Of a stretch of 64,000 bases of DNA, positions 24,111 to 33,900 are shown one piece after another. Below the pieces are notes generated by a model that had not been told where the DNA came from, did not search any database, and was given only the letters and a program-made list of their open reading frames with translations. Within the stretch, counting starts at the first letter, position 1; every line of letters starts with the position of its first letter. Source of the DNA: Planctomycetota bacterium (GTDB lineage: Bacteria; Planctomycetota; UBA1135; GCA-002686595); the NCBI GenBank assembly GCA_020638855.1, contig JACKHT010000008.1, positions 72,219-136,218 on the forward strand. Reading direction: 5' to 3'. The position numbers and the translations under genes were made by a program.

Positions 24111-25673
24111 ATGGTTGCAAAGGCGCAAGGGCCGTTCGAGCTACGGGGTCCGATTGCTGACTTCGCGAACCTCCCGTATACCTCCGTGAACGGGCGACGG
24201 GTAAAAGAGGTTCTATTCCACTCCCTGGCCGGAACTGGAAAATCTGTCGGCATTGCAGCGAACTTTGTCGAGTGGTGCTTGGAGTTCCCAAACACTCGAA
24301 TTTTGATTCTACGCAAGACTCTCAAGTCCTTGCGCGAATCCTGGCAGGTGACGTTTGAGAAGCTCGTCGCTCCTCGGTATGGGATCAAGACTCCAGAGTC
24401 GAGCCGAAAGAGCCGTGAGAACTACGTTTTTGCGAACGGCTCCGAAATCGTTCTCGGTGGATTGGATGATCCGGAAAAGTGGCGCTCCACCGAATGGAAT
24501 GTGATCTGGTTTGTGGAGGGAACCGAAGTAACGGAGAAGGAATTCGAGGAAGTCACTCGCGGCCTTCGTTGGTCGCAGGGGACGCCGTTCCGGTTCAAAG
24601 GGCTGGAGGTCAACCCCAAGAGCCAATTCCATTGGATCTACACGCGCTTCTTTGGCGAAAGGACGCCCGAGGAAGTACAGGAAGAGCGCCGAATCGAAAC
24701 CGGCCGGGGTCGCGTGGCTTTCCGGTGCACCTTCCAGGACAACCCTCACTATTGGAATCTAGAGAGGAACGACTTCACACCAGCTGGAAAGGACTACTAC
24801 GAAAACAACGATACGGGCTACTCCGGTGTCGACCATGACCGAATGGTCAAGGGGCTTTGGTGCGCAGACGATGGCCTTGTGTACCCAGAGTTCAATCCGA
24901 GAACCCACGTCTTTGATGGCGCCTTGGTCTTGATGCGTGGAACCTGGTGGATCGACTTGCGGTCCCATGGAATGCAGCGGGTACTTGGATTCTTCCACAC
25001 ACAGGACTGGGGTATTGACCAGCCGGGTTGTGCCCAGGTTTGGGCCGTTGATACGCAGCAGCGCATGTGCCTGGTTCGCGAGTGGTACCACACGGGATGG
25101 AATAGCAACCGGTGGGCTGGGATCCACCACGGACAGGTCCAAAGCCTAAGCACCCGGGCAATTGTTTGTGACGGCGCGCAGCGAGACTCCATCGATATCC
25201 TGAACGACCTTCTTGGTCCGAAAGGGTTGCGCTCAAGCTCGCGAATTGCCGTGGGCGCCACCGGTGAGATGAAGGACCGCCTAGCAGGCCGATCATTGGT
25301 AGCGTCGAAGCTGCAGGAGCGCCGGAGCGGAATCCCGTGCATCTATTTCCTCAAGAAGACCCTCCAGCACCCGCCCGATCCAAGCCTTCGAAGCCTTCCA
25401 AAGTCGACGATCCAGGAGTTTCCGGGATACGTCATGGAGGCGGATAAGGAGGGTATGAGCCGGGACATGCCGGTCAAGAAGAACGACCACGGCATGGATG
25501 CCATGAAGTATGGGGTTCGGTGGCTTCACAACCACCACTTCTCCACTGAGGACACGGCTGCCGCAGGCTTCTACCACACTCCATGGATGGACGAAGATGA
25601 CGCCTTGGACGCCGAAATGCTCGAAATGTACCAGGAGCGCCACAACCGCAACTACTACGAGGACGCATCGTGA
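24111..25673 (+). CDS. terL: Terminase large subunit
   Basis: 520 residues. Walker A SLAGTGKS (about 38-45), Walker B VIWFVEGTE (about 131-139) with the catalytic Glu, then the C-terminal nuclease part starting near FFHTQDWG (Asp about 299), IVCDGAQRDS, and the typical KKNDHGMDAMKYG near the end. It packages phage DNA into the prohead with ATP and cuts it. The 4-bp overlap with the portal gene fits the standard order. Confidence 0.9.
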   Translation: MVAKAQGPFELRGPIADFANLPYTSVNGRRVKEVLFHSLAGTGKSVGIAANFVEWCLEFPNTRILILRKTLKSLRESWQVTFEKLVAPRYGIKTPESSRKSRENYVFANGSEIVLGGLDDPEKWRSTEWNVIWFVEGTEVTEKEFEEVTRGLRWSQGTPFRFKGLEVNPKSQFHWIYTRFFGERTPEEVQEERRIETGRGRVAFRCTFQDNPHYWNLERNDFTPAGKDYYENNDTGYSGVDHDRMVKGLWCADDGLVYPEFNPRTHVFDGALVLMRGTWWIDLRSHGMQRVLGFFHTQDWGIDQPGCAQVWAVDTQQRMCLVREWYHTGWNSNRWAGIHHGQVQSLSTRAIVCDGAQRDSIDILNDLLGPKGLRSSSRIAVGATGEMKDRLAGRSLVASKLQERRSGIPCIYFLKKTLQHPPDPSLRSLPKSTIQEFPGYVMEADKEGMSRDMPVKKNDHGMDAMKYGVRWLHNHHFSTEDTAAAGFYHTPWMDEDDALDAEMLEMYQERHNRNYYEDAS

Positions 25674-27466
25674 AGCTTTGGGACGAAGAACACCTTTGGA
25701 GTGAGATCAAGATCGCGGAGGACGTGCGGCGCGACTATATGTACAAGTTCGACGAAGCGCTGCAATCCTACACCGGACCAGCCTTTCGACGGGATAAGTC
25801 CGAAGGTGGAGAGCTGCTCTCCAATGTTTATGAGTCGATCGCCAATGCGTTACCGCGGCTTGCCTACCATCGGCCCACGGTTCGAGTGCACAGCGGAGTT
25901 GCGCAGATGAACGAGCGCCTCCATTGGCCGCTCACGAGAGCAGAGGCCATTGAGCACTCGATGAACCAATGGACAAAAACCAATGCCATCGAGGGGATGC
26001 TGCGGATTGCCGCCGTCGATTATGTGCTCTTCCAGGCACACTTGCTTTTGGTCCGTGAGCCCGCGCGCGGGTACATCCCTGACGCGGTAAAAAATGCGGT
26101 CGAAGGCGGCGTTGTGTATCACCCAAGAGCGTACGTCTTGAGCCCGCACGATGTCTTCTTTGATTCTTTGGCTCAGAATCCGGAGCAGCGTCGATTTACG
26201 GGCCATGGGCAGTGGCGTGACATCGACGAACTGATCGATGAAGCCGGAAACGACAAGGCCGGAGGGTGGAACATGGAAACGCTTACCGCGATGAAAAAGG
26301 AGGTTTCGGGAAAGTCGCGCCAGAGCTATGCCACCAACAAGACCGTCCGTCGAAACGACGCTTACATTCGCTATATCTATGTACCCAGCGCCGTTGCCGA
26401 TCCGGGCCTCGAGGGTGTGCGCGGATTTCACGGAGCCACCTTCACGATGATTGCGCGTGACGGTGAGTCAGTGGCGAAGTTTGCGCGCAAGCCAATGCCT
26501 TACTACGGTCCCGATGCTGGCCCATACCTAATCTTTGGAACCTACCCCGTCAGCGGAACTTCCTACTCGCTTTCGACCACGATGGCCACGCGGTCGATCA
26601 ATGAAAAGACGGATTTCTTGGCGAAGCGGGTTTGGGAAGAGGCCAAGAACTACAAGCGGTTCTTGGCGTTCAGGAAAGACTCAGGAAGTCTGGCCAAGCA
26701 GATCAAGAACATCCAGACCAACGGACTGCTTGCATTGGACTCGGATGAGATCGGAAAAGCACTGCAGGAGATTACCATTGGTGGTATTGAGCGAAACTCG
26801 ATGAATGCGCTCGATACATTCTCAGTGCTTCGAGACCGACTCACGGGAATCGATTCGCAGCAGCGCGGAGCGGTCGCACCAAACGCGACAGCCACCGCAT
26901 CGATGATCGCGAACAATTCGGCCGAGCAAATCGGGTCGTACCAGGAAAAGGTATTCCAGGAGGGTGTACTGAAACTGCTTGAGCGCGCCGCGTGGTACTT
27001 CCATGAAGACAGCGAGGCGGCGATTCAGCTTGGATCGAAAGCCTCAGAGATTGCAGGCCTGGATGGCGAGAGCGATTTTTGGATGTTTCCCGACCCCGAA
27101 GGGATTCCGGCCGAAGCCCTCGAGATCGCCATCGAGCTCGATTCCATGACCCGTGGTGGCGACGTTCAGCGGCGAGGAGCCTTGATGGAGGGCGCTGGAT
27201 TCGTCCAGGCGATGGCTAGCAACTCGGTCCAGTTCCCCGGAATGGCGAATTGGGAGGCGATGGCCAAAGGAGCCCTGGAGTCACTCAACCTTGGCCCGCT
27301 CGCGGCAACCATCAATTTCAACCAGGGGGCCAAGCAGCTGACACCCGAGCAGCGCGACGCTGCGCTGGGCGGCACTCCGGGCGCAGACCGCGCCCCAGGT
27401 ATGAATGGAAGTGAGGCGGGAACCGGTGGTCGGTTCCTGCGGTCGGGATCATCAGCGCAGCGATAA
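25670..27466 (+). CDS. Portal protein
   Basis: 598 residues. Order (after terL), length and sequence style fit podovirus portal proteins: an acidic N-terminal part, GPYLIFGTYPVSGTSYSLST with a TRSINEKTDFLAKRV helix (about 287-325), then SMNALDTFSVLRDRLTG and an Ala/Asn-rich helical part. It forms the dodecameric ring through which DNA enters and leaves. No single diagnostic motif exists, so the call rests on synteny and overall layout. Confidence 0.82.
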   Translation: MKLWDEEHLWSEIKIAEDVRRDYMYKFDEALQSYTGPAFRRDKSEGGELLSNVYESIANALPRLAYHRPTVRVHSGVAQMNERLHWPLTRAEAIEHSMNQWTKTNAIEGMLRIAAVDYVLFQAHLLLVREPARGYIPDAVKNAVEGGVVYHPRAYVLSPHDVFFDSLAQNPEQRRFTGHGQWRDIDELIDEAGNDKAGGWNMETLTAMKKEVSGKSRQSYATNKTVRRNDAYIRYIYVPSAVADPGLEGVRGFHGATFTMIARDGESVAKFARKPMPYYGPDAGPYLIFGTYPVSGTSYSLSTTMATRSINEKTDFLAKRVWEEAKNYKRFLAFRKDSGSLAKQIKNIQTNGLLALDSDEIGKALQEITIGGIERNSMNALDTFSVLRDRLTGIDSQQRGAVAPNATATASMIANNSAEQIGSYQEKVFQEGVLKLLERAAWYFHEDSEAAIQLGSKASEIAGLDGESDFWMFPDPEGIPAEALEIAIELDSMTRGGDVQRRGALMEGAGFVQAMASNSVQFPGMANWEAMAKGALESLNLGPLAATINFNQGAKQLTPEQRDAALGGTPGADRAPGMNGSEAGTGGRFLRSGSSAQR

Positions 27467-27775
27467 ATGGCACAGTACCCCTACCAGAGCAAGTCCGGCA
27501 AGGTCGTCTACAGGGAACACCCCATGTCGGAGGCCCCGGAAATCGGCCACACCATCAAAATTGGTGGGGAGAGTTTTAGGCGTGTCTATGCGGTAACGCG
27601 CTCACCGAACGTCTCTCGGGAGATCCACAGCCTTTCGGTGGAGGATGGGCACCCCCTGGTCAAGCGATACGATGAGAATTCCGCGGCCGTGTTCGCGAAC
27701 CTGAACGAACTGCGGGACTTTGTGCGCCATGACGCAGAACTGAGGGGGAGGGACGGTTTCGTCGTGAACGCCTGA
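27467..27775 (+). CDS. Hypothetical protein
   Basis: 102 residues starting right after the portal stop. The start MAQYPYQSKSGKVVYREHPM and IGHTIKIGGESFRRVYAV resemble small phage zinc-ribbon (FmdB-like) proteins, but the Cys residues are missing. Contains the 21-bp segment repeated at 16639. Function unknown. Confidence 0.5.
   Translation: MAQYPYQSKSGKVVYREHPMSEAPEIGHTIKIGGESFRRVYAVTRSPNVSREIHSLSVEDGHPLVKRYDENSAAVFANLNELRDFVRHDAELRGRDGFVVNA
27565..27585 (+). repeat. 21-bp segment shared with 16639..16659
   Basis: Coding copy of the repeat described at 16639, inside the small gene between portal and scaffold. Confidence 0.6.
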
Positions 27776-27787
27776 TAGTTGGCGTTC

Positions 27788-28594
27788 ATGGACACACAAA
27801 CGTCTACCAGCGAGGACCTCTCTGCCGCAGCACCCGCAACGCAGACCGGGGCACCCGAGCAATCCCAGGGCGACCAGCAAGGTACGCAGGGCACCACCAC
27901 TCCGCCGGCAATTGACCAGGCGCAGTACGAATCGGCTGTTCATTCTCTTCGACGCCTGCAGTTCTCTCCGGAAATGATTTCCAGTTTGAGCGACGAGCAG
28001 GTGGTCCAATGGTCGCAACACTATGCTCCATTGGAATCCGAGAAGGACGATGCGTTTCGCGCTCGCGCCGAGTTGGCTCGGCTGAAGGAGACCCAGCGGC
28101 AAACCCCGGAAGCCCAATCCGGAAGCAGTGGAGCAGGAGACTTCAAGGCCCAGATCACAGCGGCGCTTGGGGAAGAGATTTCGCAGGAGGCGGCTGCCCG
28201 CGTGGCAGACGTGCTCGGCGCGCATCTTGGCTCGGTACAAGAGCGGCAGATTGCAATTCTCGAAGCCCAAACGAATGCGCAGATCGAGGCGGTGAGGTCA
28301 ACCCTACTCCCAAGCATGCCGGAACTCCGTGACCCTGGAATGTGGATGCAGACCAAGGAGATGCTTCGGAGGATTGCGCCGGGATTTGGTCCCAATCAAG
28401 GGGCTGAGGCTGTCCGCATTGCCGCCAGCATCGTCAATGGACTGACTCCGCAAACAAGGGTCGTTCCAAACCCAAACAAACAGACTGGGCAAATTCCTCC
28501 GCCGAATCGAACTGGCAGCATTCCGGCAACGCCGGATGCGGCCAAGCTCGAGGCGGCCAGGCGAATTGCCCAAAAGCATTTCGGCCGAAACTAG
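27788..28594 (+). CDS. Scaffold-type protein
   Basis: 268 residues from ATG 27788 (a TTG at 27779 is also in frame). The N-terminus is disordered and Gln/Thr-rich, the middle is helical (DKDDAFRA-type charged region, AARVADVLGAHLGSVQERQI), and the C-terminus is short and basic (RRIAQKHFGRN), the usual build of scaffolds that bind capsid protein through a basic tail. Lies between portal and capsid genes. Role inferred from order and composition. Confidence 0.65.
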   Translation: MDTQTSTSEDLSAAAPATQTGAPEQSQGDQQGTQGTTTPPAIDQAQYESAVHSLRRLQFSPEMISSLSDEQVVQWSQHYAPLESEKDDAFRARAELARLKETQRQTPEAQSGSSGAGDFKAQITAALGEEISQEAAARVADVLGAHLGSVQERQIAILEAQTNAQIEAVRSTLLPSMPELRDPGMWMQTKEMLRRIAPGFGPNQGAEAVRIAASIVNGLTPQTRVVPNPNKQTGQIPPPNRTGSIPATPDAAKLEAARRIAQKHFGRN

Positions 28595-28609
28595 GCCGGG
28601 AGGTCTCAC

Positions 28610-29767
28610 ATGACTCTTGAGGCCCTCACCGATTACGTCAAGTCCACGGAGTACAGCCCGTTCCCGGACCGCAAGAAGTTCATCAACCTTGCGACCCGAA
28701 ACAGCTACCTGCTCGCGTGGCTCCTTGGCTCCGACGGTGGGGAAAATTCGTCCCGCTTCCAAGGCGGGAAAGGCATTCGGCATTTCTTGATGCCGGATGA
28801 GAAATCGACCGCGGAATGGACGGTGCCCGGCATTCAGCTGAACCTTTCCAACCCGCAGGTCCTGGCGGATCACACGCAAGATTGGCGATTCCTCGTCGAT
28901 CACATGACGATCTCTGATCCGGAGGCCGAGTTGAACGAGGGCGCCCCGATTGCGGAGCAGCTCATCGACATCATGGAGCCGAAGGAGGAACGCCTTGCTA
29001 CTTCCATGGTGCATGCCTGGGAAGATTCGCTTGGCGCTATCCCCAACTTCGCGAACATGGAGGCATCGAATGGCGCCAAGCGGCCCATGTCGATCTTCTC
29101 GTTCGTCACCGAAGAGGTGGGCGTCGCCCCCATGTGGGGTGGTACCACGGTTATGGGTTTGGACCCAACCGTGATCGACAAGTGGGATAACACCCGATCC
29201 GGGTACTCCCGCTTGAATTCGGACCAGGCCGGAGCTGGCTACACGGTGCAAAACGCGCTCTCGCGCGCAGCGCGCCTGTCGAAGTTCCGGACCCTGCCGG
29301 TTTCGATGCTTGCAAACCGCGACCGTCAAGAAACCATGATCGCCAAAGCCTGGTTTACCAGCCTTTGGGGCATCGAGGTGTACGAGGATGCCGTTCTCAA
29401 GCACTCGCACGATCCGCTGCTCATGGCGACCATGCAGGACCTTGGGGTGGACAACCCGGGTCACAAGGGCGTGCCCTTGGTCTGGTGGGAGCGCATGGAC
29501 GAGGCGGCTTTGTATGTCGCAGGTGCGGGGTATGGAACCGAGCAGACCGCTGATGTGAAAGGCCCCCGCTACATGGGGGTTGACCGCGACACCCTCTTCC
29601 CGATTCTTCACAAGAAGAAGTACTTCGAGAAGGGAAATGCGATGCGCATCCATGATCAACCCATGGATGCGGTTACCTGGCGAAGCCTCTGGTGCAACCT
29701 CGGCTGCACCGATCGGCGCCGCCAGGCCCTCGTTTATCCGACCGTCACCCAAACCGTTCCTGGCTAA
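28610..29767 (+). CDS. Major capsid protein
   Basis: 385 residues with a good start (GGGAGG). Position after the scaffold, lack of signal peptide, and N-terminal helix followed by beta-rich segments (TAEWTVPGIQLNLSNPQV, WRFLVDHMTISDPEAEL) fit a HK97-fold capsid protein of podoviruses. The next gene is a small decoration-like protein. No motif proves the fold; synteny is the main argument. Confidence 0.75.
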   Translation: MTLEALTDYVKSTEYSPFPDRKKFINLATRNSYLLAWLLGSDGGENSSRFQGGKGIRHFLMPDEKSTAEWTVPGIQLNLSNPQVLADHTQDWRFLVDHMTISDPEAELNEGAPIAEQLIDIMEPKEERLATSMVHAWEDSLGAIPNFANMEASNGAKRPMSIFSFVTEEVGVAPMWGGTTVMGLDPTVIDKWDNTRSGYSRLNSDQAGAGYTVQNALSRAARLSKFRTLPVSMLANRDRQETMIAKAWFTSLWGIEVYEDAVLKHSHDPLLMATMQDLGVDNPGHKGVPLVWWERMDEAALYVAGAGYGTEQTADVKGPRYMGVDRDTLFPILHKKKYFEKGNAMRIHDQPMDAVTWRSLWCNLGCTDRRRQALVYPTVTQTVPG

Positions 29768-29777
29768 GGAGGAAACC

Positions 29778-30266
29778 ATGTTCTCAAACATGCCTGGCGG
29801 AGTTGGCCCCACCCCCACGGGTGGATCGGGCGAGATGTACAACAACACGGGGGACCACTTGCCGAAGGGCTATGTGGTTCAGCCGGACTTCACTGGGGCG
29901 GGGCTTGCCGCGCTCTCTCTCGAACTCCAAGTGGAGTTTGGGCTTTGGGGTGTGGCTGTCCTTCCGACGACAGCGTTGATGGCCACCGCCCCGATCTTCA
30001 TCGTCACCCGGATCAACCACGCCGACAACGACCGCAAGCGCGTCACCGTTGGAACGGGTGGTCTGATGGAGGTCTTCGTCGCGGAAACGTCCGGTGGAAA
30101 CAACACCAAGTTGTACGCCCAGAACGGTTCCGGGAAGTTGACCACCGCGAGCGCCACCGGCCGCCGCCTTATCGGCGTCACCGTGGGCCCCGTTGCAACG
30201 GTTGCGGGACAACTCACCAAAGCCTGGATCTTCGGCGCGGCCCCGGCTGCCGCCATTGCTCCGTAG
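29778..30266 (+). CDS. Putative capsid decoration/stabilisation protein
   Basis: 162 residues from ATG 29778, with AAGGAGGAAACC upstream; the frame is open further left only as a shadow of the capsid gene. Gly/Ala/Thr-rich beta protein (RKRVTVGTGGLMEVFVAE, RRLIGVTVGPVATVAGQLTK). Resembles small head-decoration proteins in size, place and composition. Confidence 0.55.
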   Translation: MFSNMPGGVGPTPTGGSGEMYNNTGDHLPKGYVVQPDFTGAGLAALSLELQVEFGLWGVAVLPTTALMATAPIFIVTRINHADNDRKRVTVGTGGLMEVFVAETSGGNNTKLYAQNGSGKLTTASATGRRLIGVTVGPVATVAGQLTKAWIFGAAPAAAIAP

Positions 30267-30280
30267 GCCAACCACCCCAC

Positions 30281-30307
30281 GCCCCCCCGGGGATCCCTCG
30301 GGGGGGC
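30281..30307 (+). terminator. Strong GC hairpin after the capsid genes
   Basis: Perfect 9-bp stem GCCCCCCCG (30281-30289) / CGGGGGGGC (30299-30307) with a 9-nt loop. There is no T-run, so it may act as a partial terminator or as an mRNA 3'-end stabiliser that keeps capsid transcripts abundant. Confidence 0.55.
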
Positions 30308-30317
30308 ACCCTCCACC

Positions 30318-30995
30318 ATGCTTGCATCTGAGTTCACAGACGAAATCAAGTACTCGCTCGGAATTCACCCCAAGCAAAGCGGTGGATCGTACAACCGCGC
30401 GCTGTTTGTGCTGAACCTGGCAGGCGAGTGGATCGTATCCACCAAGAATGGTGGGTGGCGGTTTCTGGCCGGTGCCACCGCAAGCGTAAATGTCGACATC
30501 TACGGCGAAGGTGAGCTCCCCGCAGACTTCAAAACTCTGACTTCCGTTGTCTCGTGCACAGGGGTAGGCCTCTACGTCACAGACGTTGATTACGTCCGGA
30601 AGAACAACCGTGGAGTGGCTGTCGCGTGGGCGATGCGCGAGTCCGGCCTGGTACCCATTCTTGCGTCAGCAAAGGATAGCCCAGCAACGATCGAAATCGT
30701 CTATGAACGCAAGTGGAAAACGCTCACCTCGGAAAGGGATGCGATCTACATGCCGGATTTCATGCGGCCGCTCTTGCTTGAGGTCTGCCGACAGTACGCC
30801 GCAAACCTCGAGGGGATGAACGGCGTGAACCCCGACACAACCAAGCTCGAGGGCGTCAAGGGCTCTCAGCTCTACCGCGACATTTGCGAGATGGACGGTA
30901 GCGCCCAGCACGAACTCGGCACCTACTTCGGGGAAAGCAGCATTTCTGGCCACCCTGCCGCAACCCCAGTACCCATCATCCCGCCACCCTCCTAG
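30318..30995 (+). CDS. Head-tail adaptor / tail tubular A-like protein
   Basis: 225 residues. Small protein between capsid genes and the nozzle, like T7 gp11. The helical C-terminal part (FMRPLLLEVCRQYAANLEGM) and the beta core (VYERKWKTLTSERDAIYMPD) fit adaptor proteins that close the portal. The stop overlaps the next start (TAGTG). Assigned by order and size. Confidence 0.6.
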   Translation: MLASEFTDEIKYSLGIHPKQSGGSYNRALFVLNLAGEWIVSTKNGGWRFLAGATASVNVDIYGEGELPADFKTLTSVVSCTGVGLYVTDVDYVRKNNRGVAVAWAMRESGLVPILASAKDSPATIEIVYERKWKTLTSERDAIYMPDFMRPLLLEVCRQYAANLEGMNGVNPDTTKLEGVKGSQLYRDICEMDGSAQHELGTYFGESSISGHPAATPVPIIPPPS

Positions 30996-33900
30996 TGACA
31001 TTCCGCGACCTGGATATCAATTTCCCTTTCCGCGGGGTCGGCCAATTCAGGCTCAACAAGGACAAGGGAAACAGCTTCGCCCAAGATGCTGAAAACGTCT
31101 TGGGGGAGTCTCCGCTGACCGGAAAACAACAGGGCGGGCAGCGTTGGGGTTCCTCGCAGTTCACCAATGGCAAGGTGAAAGATGGGAGCAAGGTGCAGGC
31201 TGGGATATCGGTGTCGCATGATCGGCCAGCATTCACGTTTGCGGCGCTTGGTAAACCTCGAGGGGATCTATTCCCGGTGCCCATCCTTGAGGATTGGGGT
31301 CTACAAGGAACCCAGCTCGACGCGGCAACTGACGTTCGAACCGATGACCAGGGGAATTCCTACGGGCTTTCCTCTTCGGGGGTCGTAGTTAAGCGAAACT
31401 CTGCGGGCGACGTGACCGCCACGGCCATCCTGCCCACGAACGTCTTGATTGCGCCGGCCCCGCGCTTTGCGCTGCAAGCAGATGGCGGCTTCCTGGCCGC
31501 TGGAAGCTCAACATCCGGCGCCCGAAGAGCCGTGCTTTGGCGGTTCAGGCCTGACACCGAAACGGATGGGCTATTCCTGACCTTCTCCTTGGAGCTCAAG
31601 GCTACCTCGGTGGAGGCAATCGAAATCATCAACGAGTCCTCCGCCCGGGTGGCCGTAAACTCGGCCAACGCCACTGCGGAGATCCTGACGATTTTGGGGA
31701 TCGATGGCGAAGATCCCACAATCGTCCAGCGGCATTCGGTGCCCTATCCGGTCGGAGATGTGGCGATCGGGCCTCGAGGGACCTACGCATGCTGCCGGCC
31801 AAACGCCTCGAGGGGGAAGGTTCCAGCCGGCGATGGCTTCGTCGAATCGGCTGTCGATTGGACGCCCATGGATTTGACCAACGCGGCCGAGCGGGTTCAC
31901 GCCTGGTTCGAACCTGAGTTTGTGGCCGGCGCGGTTGATGGTGGACGCCTGGTCCGGTGGCCGGACTATCGCCTTTCCGGGGACTTCACTGTCCCCTACG
32001 ACGATACCGACCGGGGACTGCTGCTGGCCGAATACACCACCTCGGACCAATCCCAGGGACCCCTTGGGCCCACCTGGTTCCAGGCGGCCGCCGGACCGAA
32101 TCCAGGGGTCAGTTTTTGGCCAGCAGAGGGCGAACTGCGCCCTATGCGCGACGTGGACCGGGACAACGGCAATGCCCTCCAGTCGTCCAACGAGAATGTG
32201 ACCAGCTTCCCCCTGCGCGGCCACAAGGTCAACGCGCAGGGCACCCTGAGGGGCTCCCGAGGGCTCTGGCCGCTCAACGACGCCTCGTACAAGTTCGCCA
32301 TCTGCTTTGCCGTTCGCTGGGTGGACGGTGCGCAGCCAGGAACCATTTGGCTGGCTGGGGCCTACCGCGACGCCGGATCTCAGGCCGGAGACGCCACAGA
32401 CGGTCTGGGGCCGTCTGACGGGTACCTCGCCCTCACCATCAACGATGACGGCTCGGCCACCGCTGCCCAGCTGAACGGGGGCGTTGCCCTGCGCGGCCCC
32501 GCCCTTCCTGGGGGCACGGTCACGGGGGCGGCCACCTCGCACGGCTCAACACCCCTACGGATGGCCATCATCACCCTGGTCCAGAACGGGTCAGGCGCCT
32601 TTTCGGTGCGGGTGAACGGGACCAGCGCGGCTACTGGCCTGACGGTGGACGATTCCGGATTCGTCTCGCCCACCGAGTTCCTGGGAAACCGGGTGTACTA
32701 CGAAAACGATGCGCAGCTGTCCGCAGGCTTTCTGCCTGGGGTGGACAGCCTCAACGGGGTGATTTGCGCGGCGGTTACCATCTTTGGAGATAGTTCCGTT
32801 GGCGTCCATGACGTTGCCGTGTCCGCCGCGGAGGTTGAGCAGCTGGAGGGCTACCTGGCGCACCGCTTCGGATGCGCGGCTGATGCCCTGGACCCGCTCC
32901 ACACCTACCACTCGGCTCCGCCGGTAGGCACGGGCTCTGGCCCGTCCTCCACTGCGACCAGCCAGGCGCTTCGTTCTCCGTACGGCATTGTGCTCAAGCT
33001 GGACCCCTCTGGCGAGGGTGCGACCTGGGCGGTCGCGGGGGCCGGCATGGGGTTCGCCCTGGCAACCGACCAGGAGGGTGGGGTGTTCTCGGTGGGGCCA
33101 AGGTCGGTGCCGCCAAGCTATCCAGAGACACTCCTCGGTCCGGTCTCGCGCACCCGGCTCCGGCTGGTGGACCGGGGGGTTACTGCCGATTGGACGGAGC
33201 CGTCTTCGGGCCGGATCCGGTTTCGCGATAACCCGGTCAATGGGGACTACTTCACCGTCTCCGATGGCACGAGCTCTGTGACCTTCGAATTCCAGTCCGG
33301 CGGCGTGGCGACGATTCCTGGGGCCGTCGTGGTGAACCCTGGATCCGGGTCAATTTATGGCCATGTGGTCTTGTGCACCCAGGCCCTCGCCACCACCAGC
33401 CTGGGGAACTTTGATGCCCAGGTCGAAGGCTTGGACGGTGACTCTTCGGTTGACCTTGTGATTTGGTCCAAGAATGAGCCCACGGGCGTCGCCACTCCGA
33501 TCGTGATCAGCTGCCCAATCTCGAACGCCTTTGCCCTGATCGATGGCATGACGGCCTCCAGGCCCTTTCCGGACGGTTCCTGGCAAGGGCTTGCTCGGGA
33601 TGCCTACAACCCGCTTTACCCGTACATGCGTCTCGCCGTGGACTTCAAAGGCGACTTGTATGTTCCTTGGGGGTACTCGGCCGCAGCAAATCACCTCACG
33701 AAGTATCGGGGAGCCAGCGGATTTGAAACCTGGACGCACCCGATCGGGGGCGTCGATTCCGGGTTCACCGTCCGATCCGTCTCGGTCGACCCCAATGAAG
33801 TCGACCTATACCCTGCCCGAGGGCCGGAATTTGCGTGGGTCGCGAGCTCCAATGAGGATCTTTCTGGACCGGCGGACGTGGCAACCCAAACCAAGCTGCG

